Shown one piece after another: positions 49,984 to 57,445 of a DNA stretch of 64,000 nt. The notes below the pieces were generated by a model. That model saw only the letters and a list, made by a program, of their open reading frames with translations. It was not told where the DNA came from and did no database searches. The number at the start of each line of letters is the position of its first letter. Within the stretch, counting starts at the first letter, position 1. The position numbers and the translations under genes are program-made. The DNA comes from DASZTV01 sp035548125. Its GTDB lineage: Bacteria > Actinomycetota > Actinomycetes > JAFAQI01. The DNA lies in assembly GCA_035548125.1 (NCBI GenBank), contig DASZTV010000021.1, positions 6,712 through 70,711 on the forward strand, given 5' to 3'.

Positions 49984-50619
49984 GTGAAAGTTTGGCAGTC
50001 ACCCCCAGGATGGCCCGATCCTCCCCCCGGCTGGACGCCCCCTCAAGGCTGGTCGCCCGACCCGTCATGGCCGGCCGCGCCAGAGGGCTGGCGCTTCTGG
50101 GTGGAACAACCTCAGGACCCGCCGCCGCCTCAAACCCCGGCACCGCTGCTTCAGACTCCACCGTCCACCGTTCTCTACACGGCGGATGGGCAGCCCGTTC
50201 ATGTGCAAGTCACGCGCCCGGCTGGGACCGGCTATCCGAGAACGCTCTGGGTCGGGCTAGGGGCGGTGGCCGTCATCATCATCGGAACTTTGCTGCCATG
50301 GGCCAGCATCGCGATCTTTACCGTCAACGGCACGCAGACTGCGGATGGCAAACTCCTGCTCGTAGTCGCGATAGGTACGGCGTTCCTCGTAGCGGCGTCA
50401 GCGCGATCCACCGGGCTACTAGTCCTCGCGGTCCTTGCGGGGCTCGGCTGCGGAGCGATCTCGGTTATCGATCTGGTGCACATCACGCGGGTGCTGGATT
50501 CAACCGATTCAGATGCGATCGGCGGGTCGGCCGGAGTCGGGTTGTGGCTCGACGCGCTCGGGAGCGCAGTTCTCGTCGGTGCGCTGATCAAGCGATGGTC
50601 TGACACTAAGCGCGCTTAG
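49984..50619 (+). CDS. Membrane protein with Pro/Gly/Trp-rich N-terminus
   Basis: About 211 residues from the GTG at 49984, 7 bp after an AGGGGG. A TTG at 49978 is an alternative. The N-terminus repeats PPGW/PEGW (PPGWPDPPPGWTPPQGWSPD), a motif common before small actinobacterial membrane proteins. Three or four helices follow (WVGLGAVAVIIIGTLLPWAS to GVGLWLDALGSAVLVGALI). Function is unknown. Its GC content is also somewhat lower, as in the preceding lipoprotein gene. Confidence 0.7.
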   Translation: MKVWQSPPGWPDPPPGWTPPQGWSPDPSWPAAPEGWRFWVEQPQDPPPPQTPAPLLQTPPSTVLYTADGQPVHVQVTRPAGTGYPRTLWVGLGAVAVIIIGTLLPWASIAIFTVNGTQTADGKLLLVVAIGTAFLVAASARSTGLLVLAVLAGLGCGAISVIDLVHITRVLDSTDSDAIGGSAGVGLWLDALGSAVLVGALIKRWSDTKRA

Positions 50620-50640
50620 TGTCCTGGTGGGGAGGGACCT

Positions 50641-51555
50641 GTGCCGCCGATGACGTCGCCGCTTCAGCCGATGACGCCGCTCGAGCCGCTGCGGCCGATG
50701 ACACCGCTTCAGCCCCTGCTGCCGATGACGCCGCTGCAACCCATCGGGTCCGCGGCCGGGTACTCGCCGCCGGCTCCGGCAGAGCAGGAGGACTGGTCGG
50801 AGCCCGAGGAGGTGCCGGCCCCGCCGCCGGTGAGCTATCAGCCGCCGCCGCCGGTGCGGTACGACCTGCCGCCGCCGCAGGTCACGCCGTTGCCCGGCGG
50901 GATCCAGCTGCCGGTCCGCGTGCGGCGACGTTCCGGCGGTGCTGCGGCGGCGATCATCGGCGTCGTCGCGGCCCTGATCGTCGGACTTGCCGCCCTCGGT
51001 TCCCACACCTCGAGCGGCGGCGGTCCGGTCGTCGTGTCGGCGCCGTCGATCTCGCTGCCGACGTTCGGCTCGACCAACGGTTCCGGGTCCTCAGCTGGCA
51101 GCGGCCTCTCCGGTCACCACTCCGGCAACGCGGTCGCGAGCATCGGGCAGTCGCGGGTTCTCAGCGGCAACGTCAACGGTCAGCGGGTGCGCGTGACGTT
51201 GCTCAGCTGGCGGAACACCGCGCGGTCCAAGGACTCCTTCTTCGGGCCCCGTGCGGGAAAGCGCTTCGTTGCCGCGAAGTTCCGGATCAGGAATGTCGGC
51301 AGCGCGTTCTACGTCGACTCGCCCGCCAACGGCGCGTACGTCTTCGACCGCGCGGGACGGAGGTACCGGACGACGTTCGCGGTGAGCGGCATCCGCGAGG
51401 GCCCCGTCTTCGACGCAGTGGTCAGCCTCGCCGCCGGGGAATCGGCGCGCGGCTTCCTGGTCTTCGAGGTGCCCAGGCACGCGTCGATCCGCAGGATCCG
51501 GTTCAGCGAGAACTCGGGGTTCGGCCAGGCCGGGACGTGGTCGATCAGGCGGTGA
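50641..51555 (+). CDS. Membrane-anchored DUF4352-type protein with Pro/Met repeats
   Basis: 304 residues from a GTG. The N-terminus repeats PMTPLQPL several times (residues 4–36), then a Pro-rich stretch, one membrane helix (GGAAAAIIGVVAALIVGLAA) and an exported immunoglobulin-like domain: VRVTLLSWRNTARSKDSFFG, FVAAKFRIRNVGSAFYVDSP and SLAAGESARGFLVFEVP, typical of DUF4352. This is a widespread exported domain of unclear binding role. The stop overlaps the convergent response-regulator gene by 11 bp. Confidence 0.75.
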   Translation: MPPMTSPLQPMTPLEPLRPMTPLQPLLPMTPLQPIGSAAGYSPPAPAEQEDWSEPEEVPAPPPVSYQPPPPVRYDLPPPQVTPLPGGIQLPVRVRRRSGGAAAAIIGVVAALIVGLAALGSHTSSGGGPVVVSAPSISLPTFGSTNGSGSSAGSGLSGHHSGNAVASIGQSRVLSGNVNGQRVRVTLLSWRNTARSKDSFFGPRAGKRFVAAKFRIRNVGSAFYVDSPANGAYVFDRAGRRYRTTFAVSGIREGPVFDAVVSLAAGESARGFLVFEVPRHASIRRIRFSENSGFGQAGTWSIRR

Positions 51556-51907
51556 GTGCCGCCTCGATCTGAGCAGCGAGCGTCATCGGGTCGAACGGTT
51601 TCGTGAGCACCGCGTCGGGTGCGACCCGGCTGCGTTCGGCGTCGCTGACCGGCGACCCGGTGAGCAGCACGATCGAGGGCGCGATGTCATGACCGCGCAG
51701 CGAAGAGACCGACTCTGCGGCGTCCTCGCCGGGGATGTTCAGGTCGAGCAGTACGACGTCGTACGACGTGCCGTCGTGCTCCGCCACGGCCGAGGCCGTG
51801 CTGCGCCGGGTCGTCAACGACCAGTCGGTGGTCACCTCGAGCGCAAGCTGGACCACGTCGAGGATCTCTTGCTGGTCGTCGACCGCGAGGACCCGCAGCC
51901 CGTTCAT
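51545..51907 (-). CDS. Single-domain response regulator
   Basis: 120 residues, a receiver domain only. Acidic pocket D10/D11 (LRVLAVDDQQEI), phospho-acceptor D55 (VVLLDLNIPG), Thr in IVLLTGSPVSD and Lys in DAVLTKPFDP are all present. It has no output domain. The start shares one base with the stop of the Hpt gene, so both are made together, as expected for a phosphorelay pair. No histidine kinase lies in the window. Confidence 0.92.
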   Translation of the reverse strand: MNGLRVLAVDDQQEILDVVQLALEVTTDWSLTTRRSTASAVAEHDGTSYDVVLLDLNIPGEDAAESVSSLRGHDIAPSIVLLTGSPVSDAERSRVAPDAVLTKPFDPMTLAAQIEAALTA

Positions 51908-52209
51908 TACGGCAGTGTGGCGGTCAGCGCGTCCAGTCTGCGGACCAGCTCACCGCGGGTCAGGTCGTTGCGCCCGGACAGCGCGTCGAGGATGGTCTCG
52001 GCGAGCTCGGACCCCTCCGGCCAGCCGTAGGTGCCGAGCGTCCCGGCGAGCGCGTGCAGGTCGTCGCGTACCGACTGGTCGGGGTCGGCCGACGCATCGA
52101 GGGCACGGCGCACGTTTGCCAGCCGGCGGAGCACGTGACCGCGGTTCTTCTCCCACAGCGGCGCGAGGAGCGCGCGCACCTGTTCGGAGTTCAGCTCGGT
52201 CATCGTCAT
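51907..52209 (-). CDS. Stand-alone Hpt-domain phosphotransfer protein
   Basis: 100 residues from the ATG at 52209 with a GAGG 7 bp upstream. The four-helix Hpt pattern is seen, with the phospho-His H52 in RDDLHALAGTLGTYGW. It would pass phosphate between a kinase and the receiver domain that follows (one-base TAATG overlap). It overlaps the signal-peptidase stop by 4 bp, which places the phosphorelay pair in the secretion operon. Confidence 0.85.
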   Translation of the reverse strand: MTMTELNSEQVRALLAPLWEKNRGHVLRRLANVRRALDASADPDQSVRDDLHALAGTLGTYGWPEGSELAETILDALSGRNDLTRGELVRRLDALTATLP

Positions 52210-52808
52210 GGATTGTCCTCGGTCGGCGCGTGTCCGACGGGGTGTCGCACGGACTGTACGAGGCGTTTCGCCGCGATCGCGCCGCAGCCGATCGTCAGCG
52301 CGCCGATCATCAGGCGCAGCCAGCCGTGCCGCAGCAGTGTCGTCATCCGGCCCAAGCCCGGTGCGCTCGCGATCACGACGGGGACGCTGGGCGAGTCGAT
52401 GCGCAACGTGTAGGGCTCCGGCTCGGGATTGGCGTCGCCCTTGGTCCTCACCAGCGGCTTGCCGTCGCGCATGGTCACCTTGATGATCCGGTGCACGTAC
52501 CGCTGCCCGGGTTCGCCCGGGATCGGCAGTGCGACGACCTGGCCGACCTTCACCGACGAGGCGGGTTCGGCCTTGGTGATGATCAGGTCGCCCGGCCGAA
52601 ACGCCGGCACCATGCTCGGCGAGAGCACCGGCTGGAAGCCGATGCGGTCGTGGATGACGGTGTAGGCCAGTCCTAGCGACCCGCACATCACGAGGATCAG
52701 CAGCGTCCCGGTGGCGATGCGCCACCCCTTGCCGGCGACGGCGCGTAGTGAGGTCGGCCGGCCGCCGAGGCTCCACGGCATCGGCGGGTGAACCGTGGTG
52801 GCGGACAT
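52206..52808 (-). CDS. sipW: Type I signal peptidase, ER/SipW type
   Basis: 200 residues. One N-terminal helix (about 30–52) anchors it. FQPVLSPSMVPAFRPGDLII has the catalytic S65. The partner is H106 in RYVHRIIKV in place of Lys, so this is the Ser–His S26B type, like SipW and the ER signal peptidase. A second helix lies at the C-terminus (LMIGALTIGCGAIAAK). The two genes transcribed before it encode likely substrates, including a TasA-like protein, as in Bacillus tapA–sipW–tasA. Confidence 0.9.
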   Translation of the reverse strand: MSATTVHPPMPWSLGGRPTSLRAVAGKGWRIATGTLLILVMCGSLGLAYTVIHDRIGFQPVLSPSMVPAFRPGDLIITKAEPASSVKVGQVVALPIPGEPGQRYVHRIIKVTMRDGKPLVRTKGDANPEPEPYTLRIDSPSVPVVIASAPGLGRMTTLLRHGWLRLMIGALTIGCGAIAAKRLVQSVRHPVGHAPTEDNP

Positions 52809-52823
52809 GTCGACCTCCCTTCG

Positions 52824-53384
52824 CTAGCTGTTGGTGGTGGTGGCGGCGCGGGCCTGCCCGCGGCTGACCCTGACATTGATGGTCGTGGTGTAGCTGCCGA
52901 GCGACAGCAGGCCGGATGCGCTGGCCTTGACGCTGACGTAGGACCCGGCCGGGATCGGGACGGACGCCGTGGTCGCGCCGCTGCTGGAGTCGCCGAGCCC
53001 GACCGTGGTTCCGGAGCAGCTTCCGCCGAGACCGAGCAGCGTGCTCCAGTCATCCCCGACGCAGGCGGTCAAAGTGATCTTGGGCCCTCCGGAGATGGTC
53101 GTGGTGTACGTCTCCGCGGTGAGGTCGATGGTTCCGGTGTTGACCACCTTGAAGAACTGCGGGTTGACGCCGAGCAGGTTGATGGTCCACGACATCGTGA
53201 ACGGCGAACCGATCGAGGGTGAGCCGTTGTTCGTCGAGCCGGCTGCTCCCCATTTCGCGCTGGTCGCGCTCTGCGCCGCGTGGGTGGCTTTGGCCTTGAC
53301 CCCGCCCCAGGCCGGAGCAACCACGGCGAGCAGGGCAGCCGTCACGACGACGACTACGCCTGCCCGTCGGTTCCGGCCGGTCAC
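52824..53384 (-). CDS. Secreted protein of the SipW module
   Basis: 186 residues. The N-terminus RRAGVVVVVTAALLAVVAPA is a signal peptide. The mature protein is Ser/Thr/Gly-rich and beta-rich (TMSWTINLLGVNPQFFKVVN, TGTIDLTAETYTTTISGGPK), with two Cys (TACVGDD and GSCSGTT). The final residues are RAATTTNS; the TasA-like protein upstream ends RTATTTNS. It stands 15 bp before sipW on the same strand. A structural surface role is likely. No known family name can be given with confidence. Confidence 0.75.
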   Translation of the reverse strand: MTGRNRRAGVVVVVTAALLAVVAPAWGGVKAKATHAAQSATSAKWGAAGSTNNGSPSIGSPFTMSWTINLLGVNPQFFKVVNTGTIDLTAETYTTTISGGPKITLTACVGDDWSTLLGLGGSCSGTTVGLGDSSSGATTASVPIPAGSYVSVKASASGLLSLGSYTTTINVRVSRGQARAATTTNS

Positions 53385-53468
53385 CGAGGTCCCTTTCGTG
53401 GATCGTCCGGTGCGGCGCCGCGAGGGAGGGGGAGCGGCGCCGCACCGGCTGGGGTGTTGCTTGAGGTG

Positions 53469-54131
53469 CTAGCTGTTCGTCGTGGTCGCGGTGCGCTGCG
53501 CCTCGGCAAAGGTGTAGGTCAGGCTTGCGGTCTGGCCCTGGATCGTGGTGCCCGGAGCCGCCCCGTTGACCGTGGTCTCCGTCTGATCCGGCAGCTGCAC
53601 CGACACCTGCAGGTGAAGCGTCGCGCCGTGGGCAACCGACCCGCTGACGAGCGATGCCGCGCTGCTCAGGGCCGACAGCGTCGTCGCCGAGAGCAACGAG
53701 GTGACCGTGCCGGACGCGCTGCAGACGCCGGACGACGTCGTCCAGCTGGTCGAGCACTGGCTTACCGAGACTTTCAGAGCTTTGGTGGTGGCCGGGCTGG
53801 TGCCATCGGTGATCAGCGCGCTGCTGCCGGTCGCCGCGACCGCCATCGTCAGGCCCTGCGCGTCGAGCGATCCGTCGTTGGTCAGGTCGACGTAGCGGTT
53901 GACCACGTCACCGGGGGCCATGTTGCTGATCGTGCTGCTGAACCCGGTGTCGTTGTCGGCGAGGGACAACGACAGCGTGCCGGACTGCACGTCCTCAGGG
54001 GTGGTGTTGAAGGCGGTCGCGGACAGGGACGCCCACACGCCGAAGCCGGCGGTGATGAGCAGGGCGCCACCGGCGACGGCGCCGGCGAGCGGACGCCACG
54101 CGGGGCGCTTGGAGGCGGGCTTGTCGGACAT
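53469..54131 (-). CDS. TasA/CalY-like protein with SipW-type signal
   Basis: 220 residues from the ATG at 54131. LAGAVAGGALLITAGFGVWA, followed by SLSATAFNTTPEDVQSGTL, is the SipW-dependent signal and the TasA/camelysin start with N-terminal FxTTPEDVQSGTLSL pattern. The beta-sandwich continues (MAPGDVVNRYVDLTNDGSLD). TasA-type proteins form fibres or are surface proteases-like camelysins. The C-terminus ends ATTTNS, like the next protein. It is divergent from the OmpR-type regulator, with 126 bp between that holds the 11-bp repeats. Confidence 0.85.
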   Translation of the reverse strand: MSDKPASKRPAWRPLAGAVAGGALLITAGFGVWASLSATAFNTTPEDVQSGTLSLSLADNDTGFSSTISNMAPGDVVNRYVDLTNDGSLDAQGLTMAVAATGSSALITDGTSPATTKALKVSVSQCSTSWTTSSGVCSASGTVTSLLSATTLSALSSAASLVSGSVAHGATLHLQVSVQLPDQTETTVNGAAPGTTIQGQTASLTYTFAEAQRTATTTNS

Positions 54132-54220
54132 CTGTTTGGTCTCCCGAGGCTGGCGGCACCACCCGATGTGGCGCTTGGGAGACAAGGTGCAAGCCGTACT
54201 TCTCGGCAATGTCGAGGCCG

Positions 54221-54253
54221 CCTCAACCGAACCTCAAGATATCCTCAAGATTC
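54221..54253 (+). promoter_or_regulatory. Three 11-bp direct repeats (CCTCAA...) before the OmpR-type regulator
   Basis: CCTCAACCGAA at 54221, CCTCAAGATAT at 54232 and CCTCAAGATTC at 54243 form a phased run of one helical turn each, ending 5 bp before the regulator ATG. OmpR/PhoP-family dimers typically bind such 11-bp-spaced direct repeats. It lies in the divergent region with the TasA-like gene, so it could govern one or both. Confidence 0.75.
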
Positions 54254-54257
54254 GCTG

Positions 54258-54959
54258 ATGGCCGTAACCCGCGTGCTGGTGGTCGAAGACGTCGAGGAGA
54301 TCGCCGACGTCGTCGCCGCGGTGCTCACGGCGGCGGCCTACGAGGTGGAGGTCGTCTCCGACGGCGTCGCGGGCTGCGCGCGCGCCATCGAGTGGGTGCC
54401 CGATGTCGTGATCCTCGACCTGTCGCTGCCCGGCATGGACGGCACCGAGGTCTGCCGCCGGATCCGTGCCGCCGGCGTCGACTCCTACATCCTGATGCTC
54501 ACCGCGCGGCACGAGGAGGTCGACAAGATCGTCGGCCTGTCGGTCGGCGCCGACGACTACATCACCAAGCCGTTCTCGCCGCGCGAGCTCGCCGCCCGGG
54601 TCCAGGCGATGATGCGCCGGCCGCGGATCAGCGCGTCCAAGGTCGAGCCGCACGACGTCGTACGGATCGGCGCGATGGCGATCGATCCCGGGGCCCGCGA
54701 GGTGTCGGTGCACGGCGAGCAGGTCGCGCTGACCAAGACCGAGTACGACATCCTCGCGCTGCTCGCCGAGCACCCGAAGCGCGTCGTGACGCGCGATCGG
54801 CTGCGGTCACAGGTATGGGGCGAGGACTGGCTCGCCGACGACCACGCGGTCGACGTGCACGTGTCCAACCTTCGCTCGAAGCTCGCGAAGGCGGGCGCGG
54901 ACGGCCTGGTACGTACGGTCCGAGGAGTCGGCTACCGCATCGCCCCCGACGCGACGTGA
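54258..54959 (+). CDS. OmpR/PhoP-family response regulator
   Basis: 233 residues from the ATG at 54258. The receiver domain has D54 (VVILDLSLPGMDG) and Lys in DDYITKPFSPRELAARV. The winged-helix output domain has VALTKTEYDILALLAEHPKR, VVTRDRLRSQVWGEDW, DHAVDVHVSNLRSKL and TVRGVGYRI. No kinase gene is coupled to it. Its gene is divergent from the TasA-like gene and it likely controls that module and itself through the 11-bp repeats. Its stop lies inside a long palindrome. Confidence 0.93.
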   Translation: MAVTRVLVVEDVEEIADVVAAVLTAAAYEVEVVSDGVAGCARAIEWVPDVVILDLSLPGMDGTEVCRRIRAAGVDSYILMLTARHEEVDKIVGLSVGADDYITKPFSPRELAARVQAMMRRPRISASKVEPHDVVRIGAMAIDPGAREVSVHGEQVALTKTEYDILALLAEHPKRVVTRDRLRSQVWGEDWLADDHAVDVHVSNLRSKLAKAGADGLVRTVRGVGYRIAPDAT

Positions 54960-55030
54960 GCAAAGTGGCTTTGCCCACCGAAATCGGCCGGTTCGGGCGC
55001 CGATCCGGTAGGTAGAGCCACTTCGCTCAC
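54956..55030. repeat. Solo long palindrome after the OmpR-type regulator
   Basis: 24-bp arms (54956–54979 and 55007–55030) that match at 20 positions; all four mismatches are transitions that still pair as G·U in RNA. The left arm begins GTGAGCAAAGTGGCT. The loop has a 6-bp inner stem (ATCGGC/GCCGAT). It covers the regulator's stop codon and ends 31 bp before gdhA. It could be a terminator or a solo copy of a palindromic element. Confidence 0.85.
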
Positions 55031-55061
55031 CGTGGGCAGGCGCCGGTGGCAGGATGAGCCC

Positions 55062-56330
55062 GTGCCGAAGAAGGCGGCCCCTGCCAAACAATCTGCGTGG
55101 GAGTCCGCGCAGCTGCAGCTTGCCGAGGCGGTCGGGCACCTCGGCCTGGACGACGGCACGTACCAGACGCTCGCCACACCGCGTCGAGAGCTGACGGTGA
55201 GCATCCCGTTGCGTCGTGACGACGGCAGGACCGAGGTGCTGCGCGGCTACCGGGTGCAGCACAACCTGTCGCGCGGCCCCGCGAAGGGCGGCATCCGCTA
55301 CCACCCGTCGACCGACATCGACGAGGTGCGCGCACTCGCGATGTGGATGACCTGGAAGTGCGCGCTGATCGGCATTCCGTACGGCGGCGCCAAAGGTGGC
55401 GTGACGATCGACCCGCGGCTCTACAGCGAGACCGAGCTCGAGCGGGTGACCCGTCGGTACGCGAGTGAGATCTTCCCGATCGTCGGCCCGGAGAAGGACA
55501 TCCCGGCTCCCGACGTCGGCACCGACGAGCAGACCATGGCGTGGTTCATGGACACCTACTCGGTGCAGAAGGGCTACACGGTCACCGGGGTCGTGACGGG
55601 CAAGCCGGTCAGCGTCGGCGGATCCGAAGGGCGGGGTGGCGCGACGAGCCGCGGCGTGATGATCGCCGCGTTCGCGGCGTTGCAGGAGGCCGGAGTCAAC
55701 CCGCACGACGTCACGGTCGCCGTGCAGGGGTTCGGCAAGGTCGGCGGGCTGGCCGCGCAGTACCTCCATGACGCGGGGTGCAAGGTCGTCGCGGTCTCCG
55801 ACGTCGGGGGTGGTGCGTACAACTCGATGGGCATGAACCCGGCGAAGATGTTGCGCGACGTCCGCGCCGGACTCGGCACGGTGGCCGGCTATCCGGGCAC
55901 CGACCTGATCACCAACGAGGAGCTGCTCGAGCTCGACGTCGACGTGCTCGTGCCGGCTGCCCTCGAAGGCGTCATCCACGAGGGCAACGCCGCCGCGATC
56001 AAGGCGCGCTTCGTCGTCGAGGGAGCGAACGGCCCGACGACGCCGGCGGGCGACGCGATTCTGGAGGACAAGGGCGTCACCGTCGTCCCGGACATCCTCG
56101 CCAACTCCGGCGGCGTCGCCGTCTCCTACTTCGAGTGGGTCCAGGACCTTCAGGCGTACTGGTGGACCGAGCACGAGGTCACCGACCGGATGAAGGCGAT
56201 TCTCGAGCGGTCGTACGCCGAGGTGTCGGCGCTGGCCGAAGAGCGTGACGTGTCCAAGCGGACCGCTGCGCAGATGATCGGCGTCGGGCGGGTTGCGGAG
56301 GCGCACCGCACGCGGGGCCTCTATCCCTGA
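55062..56330 (+). CDS. gdhA: Glutamate dehydrogenase
   Basis: 422 residues from a GTG at 55062. Converts glutamate to 2-oxoglutarate and ammonia or the reverse. GYRVQHNLSRGPAKGGIRYH and PYGGAKGGVTIDP carry the substrate and catalytic lysines, EKDIPAPDVGTDEQTMAWFM the catalytic Asp, and VAVQGFGKVGGLAAQYLHD the dinucleotide fold. The 420-residue length and hexameric-type sequence suggest an NAD-type enzyme. A basic lead (PKKAAPAKQSAWES) precedes the usual start. Confidence 0.95.
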   Translation: MPKKAAPAKQSAWESAQLQLAEAVGHLGLDDGTYQTLATPRRELTVSIPLRRDDGRTEVLRGYRVQHNLSRGPAKGGIRYHPSTDIDEVRALAMWMTWKCALIGIPYGGAKGGVTIDPRLYSETELERVTRRYASEIFPIVGPEKDIPAPDVGTDEQTMAWFMDTYSVQKGYTVTGVVTGKPVSVGGSEGRGGATSRGVMIAAFAALQEAGVNPHDVTVAVQGFGKVGGLAAQYLHDAGCKVVAVSDVGGGAYNSMGMNPAKMLRDVRAGLGTVAGYPGTDLITNEELLELDVDVLVPAALEGVIHEGNAAAIKARFVVEGANGPTTPAGDAILEDKGVTVVPDILANSGGVAVSYFEWVQDLQAYWWTEHEVTDRMKAILERSYAEVSALAEERDVSKRTAAQMIGVGRVAEAHRTRGLYP

Positions 56331-56421
56331 CGCTCAGCCCGCCCCTTGCGTGACCTGAGCGCGTCCGCATGCCAGAATGACAACGCTGTAGTTCGAGGTC
56401 GAGCAACGTGCGGGAGTCCTG

Positions 56422-56715
56422 ATGAGCGCTGCTGGAGCCGTTTCCGGTCGCGAGCCCGCGCCCGGTGAGCTGTCCAAGCGCGACAGCGACATCCTCGAGT
56501 TCGAGCGCCAGTGGTGGAAGTACGCCGGCGCCAAGGAGCAGGCGATCCGCGACCTGTTCGACATGTCGGCGACCCGCTACTACCAGGTGCTCAACGCGCT
56601 CCTCGACCGCCCGGAGGCGCTCGCTGCCGACCCGATGCTCGTGAAGCGGCTTCGCCGCATGCGCGCCGCTCGGCAGCGGCAGCGTTCCGCGCGCCGCCTG
56701 GGCTTCGAGGCCTGA
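56422..56715 (+). CDS. DUF3263-domain protein
   Basis: 97 residues from the ATG at 56422. LSKRDSDILEFERQWWKYAG, AKEQAIRDLFDMSATRYYQV and LNALLDRPEALAADPMLVKR make up the DUF3263 helix-turn-helix-like domain found only in actinobacteria. The Arg-rich tail (RRMRAARQRQRSARR) could bind DNA. The pair with the following LytR_C gene is conserved in actinobacteria, including mycobacteria near the groEL region. The exact role is unknown. Confidence 0.87.
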   Translation: MSAAGAVSGREPAPGELSKRDSDILEFERQWWKYAGAKEQAIRDLFDMSATRYYQVLNALLDRPEALAADPMLVKRLRRMRAARQRQRSARRLGFEA

Positions 56716-56778
56716 GGTCGCCGCGTCGTACGACGCGGTGTTACTGGGCAGGTCGATCTTCATGACGGGTGAACCCTC

Positions 56779-57423
56779 GTGAGCGGGCAGGACCTCCCTC
56801 CCGGCTGGCGCAACCCGCCGAGTGCGGAGGGGCCGTGGGTCGGCAAGCACCGCGCGCCGGTGACGCCCGGGCGCAAGCTGCTCTACCGGGTGGTGGTTCC
56901 GCTCGGCGCCGTGGTCGCGGTCGTCGTACTGATCGTCGTGCTCATCGGACTCAACGGCCACTCGTCGGGCAACGGTCCGGGCCCAGGCGTGATCACGGCG
57001 TCCACCCCGCCCCGGGTGGTGATCCCGTCCGCGACCGCAACGAGCCCGACGCCGACGCCGAGCGACACCACGACACCAGCCCCGACGCACCGCGCGACCC
57101 ACGTGACGCTCCCGCCGAAGCACCGCCACCATCGGGTGCCGGCGGCGATGGCACCCGTGCGGGTCTACAACACGACGGCGATCCAGGGACTTGCCCACCA
57201 CGTCGCTGCCGAGATCAAGTCTCGCGGCTGGAACGTCGTCACGGTCGGCAACATCCGGCTCGCAACGTCGACCTCGACGCTGTACTACTCGCCCAGCGCC
57301 CACGCCGCCGCGCGCCACCTCGCCAGCGAGTTCTCCGGCATTCACCGACTGCAACCCAACAGCGCGGCGGGCCTGCACTCCTCGGGCGTAACGCTCGTCC
57401 TCACCGCCGACTGGCACGACTGA
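56779..57423 (+). CDS. LytR_C-domain envelope protein (VirR-like)
   Basis: 214 residues from a GTG. One membrane helix (about 36–62, VVVPLGAVVAVVVLIVVLIG) is followed by a Thr/Pro/Ser linker and a C-terminal LytR_C domain: MAPVRVYNTTAIQGLAHHVA, SRGWNVVTVGNIRLATSTST, YYSPSAHAAARHLA. Single-domain LytR_C proteins such as mycobacterial VirR act at the cell envelope near peptidoglycan–polymer attachment. Next to DUF3263 as in that lineage. Confidence 0.85.
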   Translation: MSGQDLPPGWRNPPSAEGPWVGKHRAPVTPGRKLLYRVVVPLGAVVAVVVLIVVLIGLNGHSSGNGPGPGVITASTPPRVVIPSATATSPTPTPSDTTTPAPTHRATHVTLPPKHRHHRVPAAMAPVRVYNTTAIQGLAHHVAAEIKSRGWNVVTVGNIRLATSTSTLYYSPSAHAAARHLASEFSGIHRLQPNSAAGLHSSGVTLVLTADWHD

Positions 57424-57445
57424 CGCCCCGGGGTAGGACTGACGC

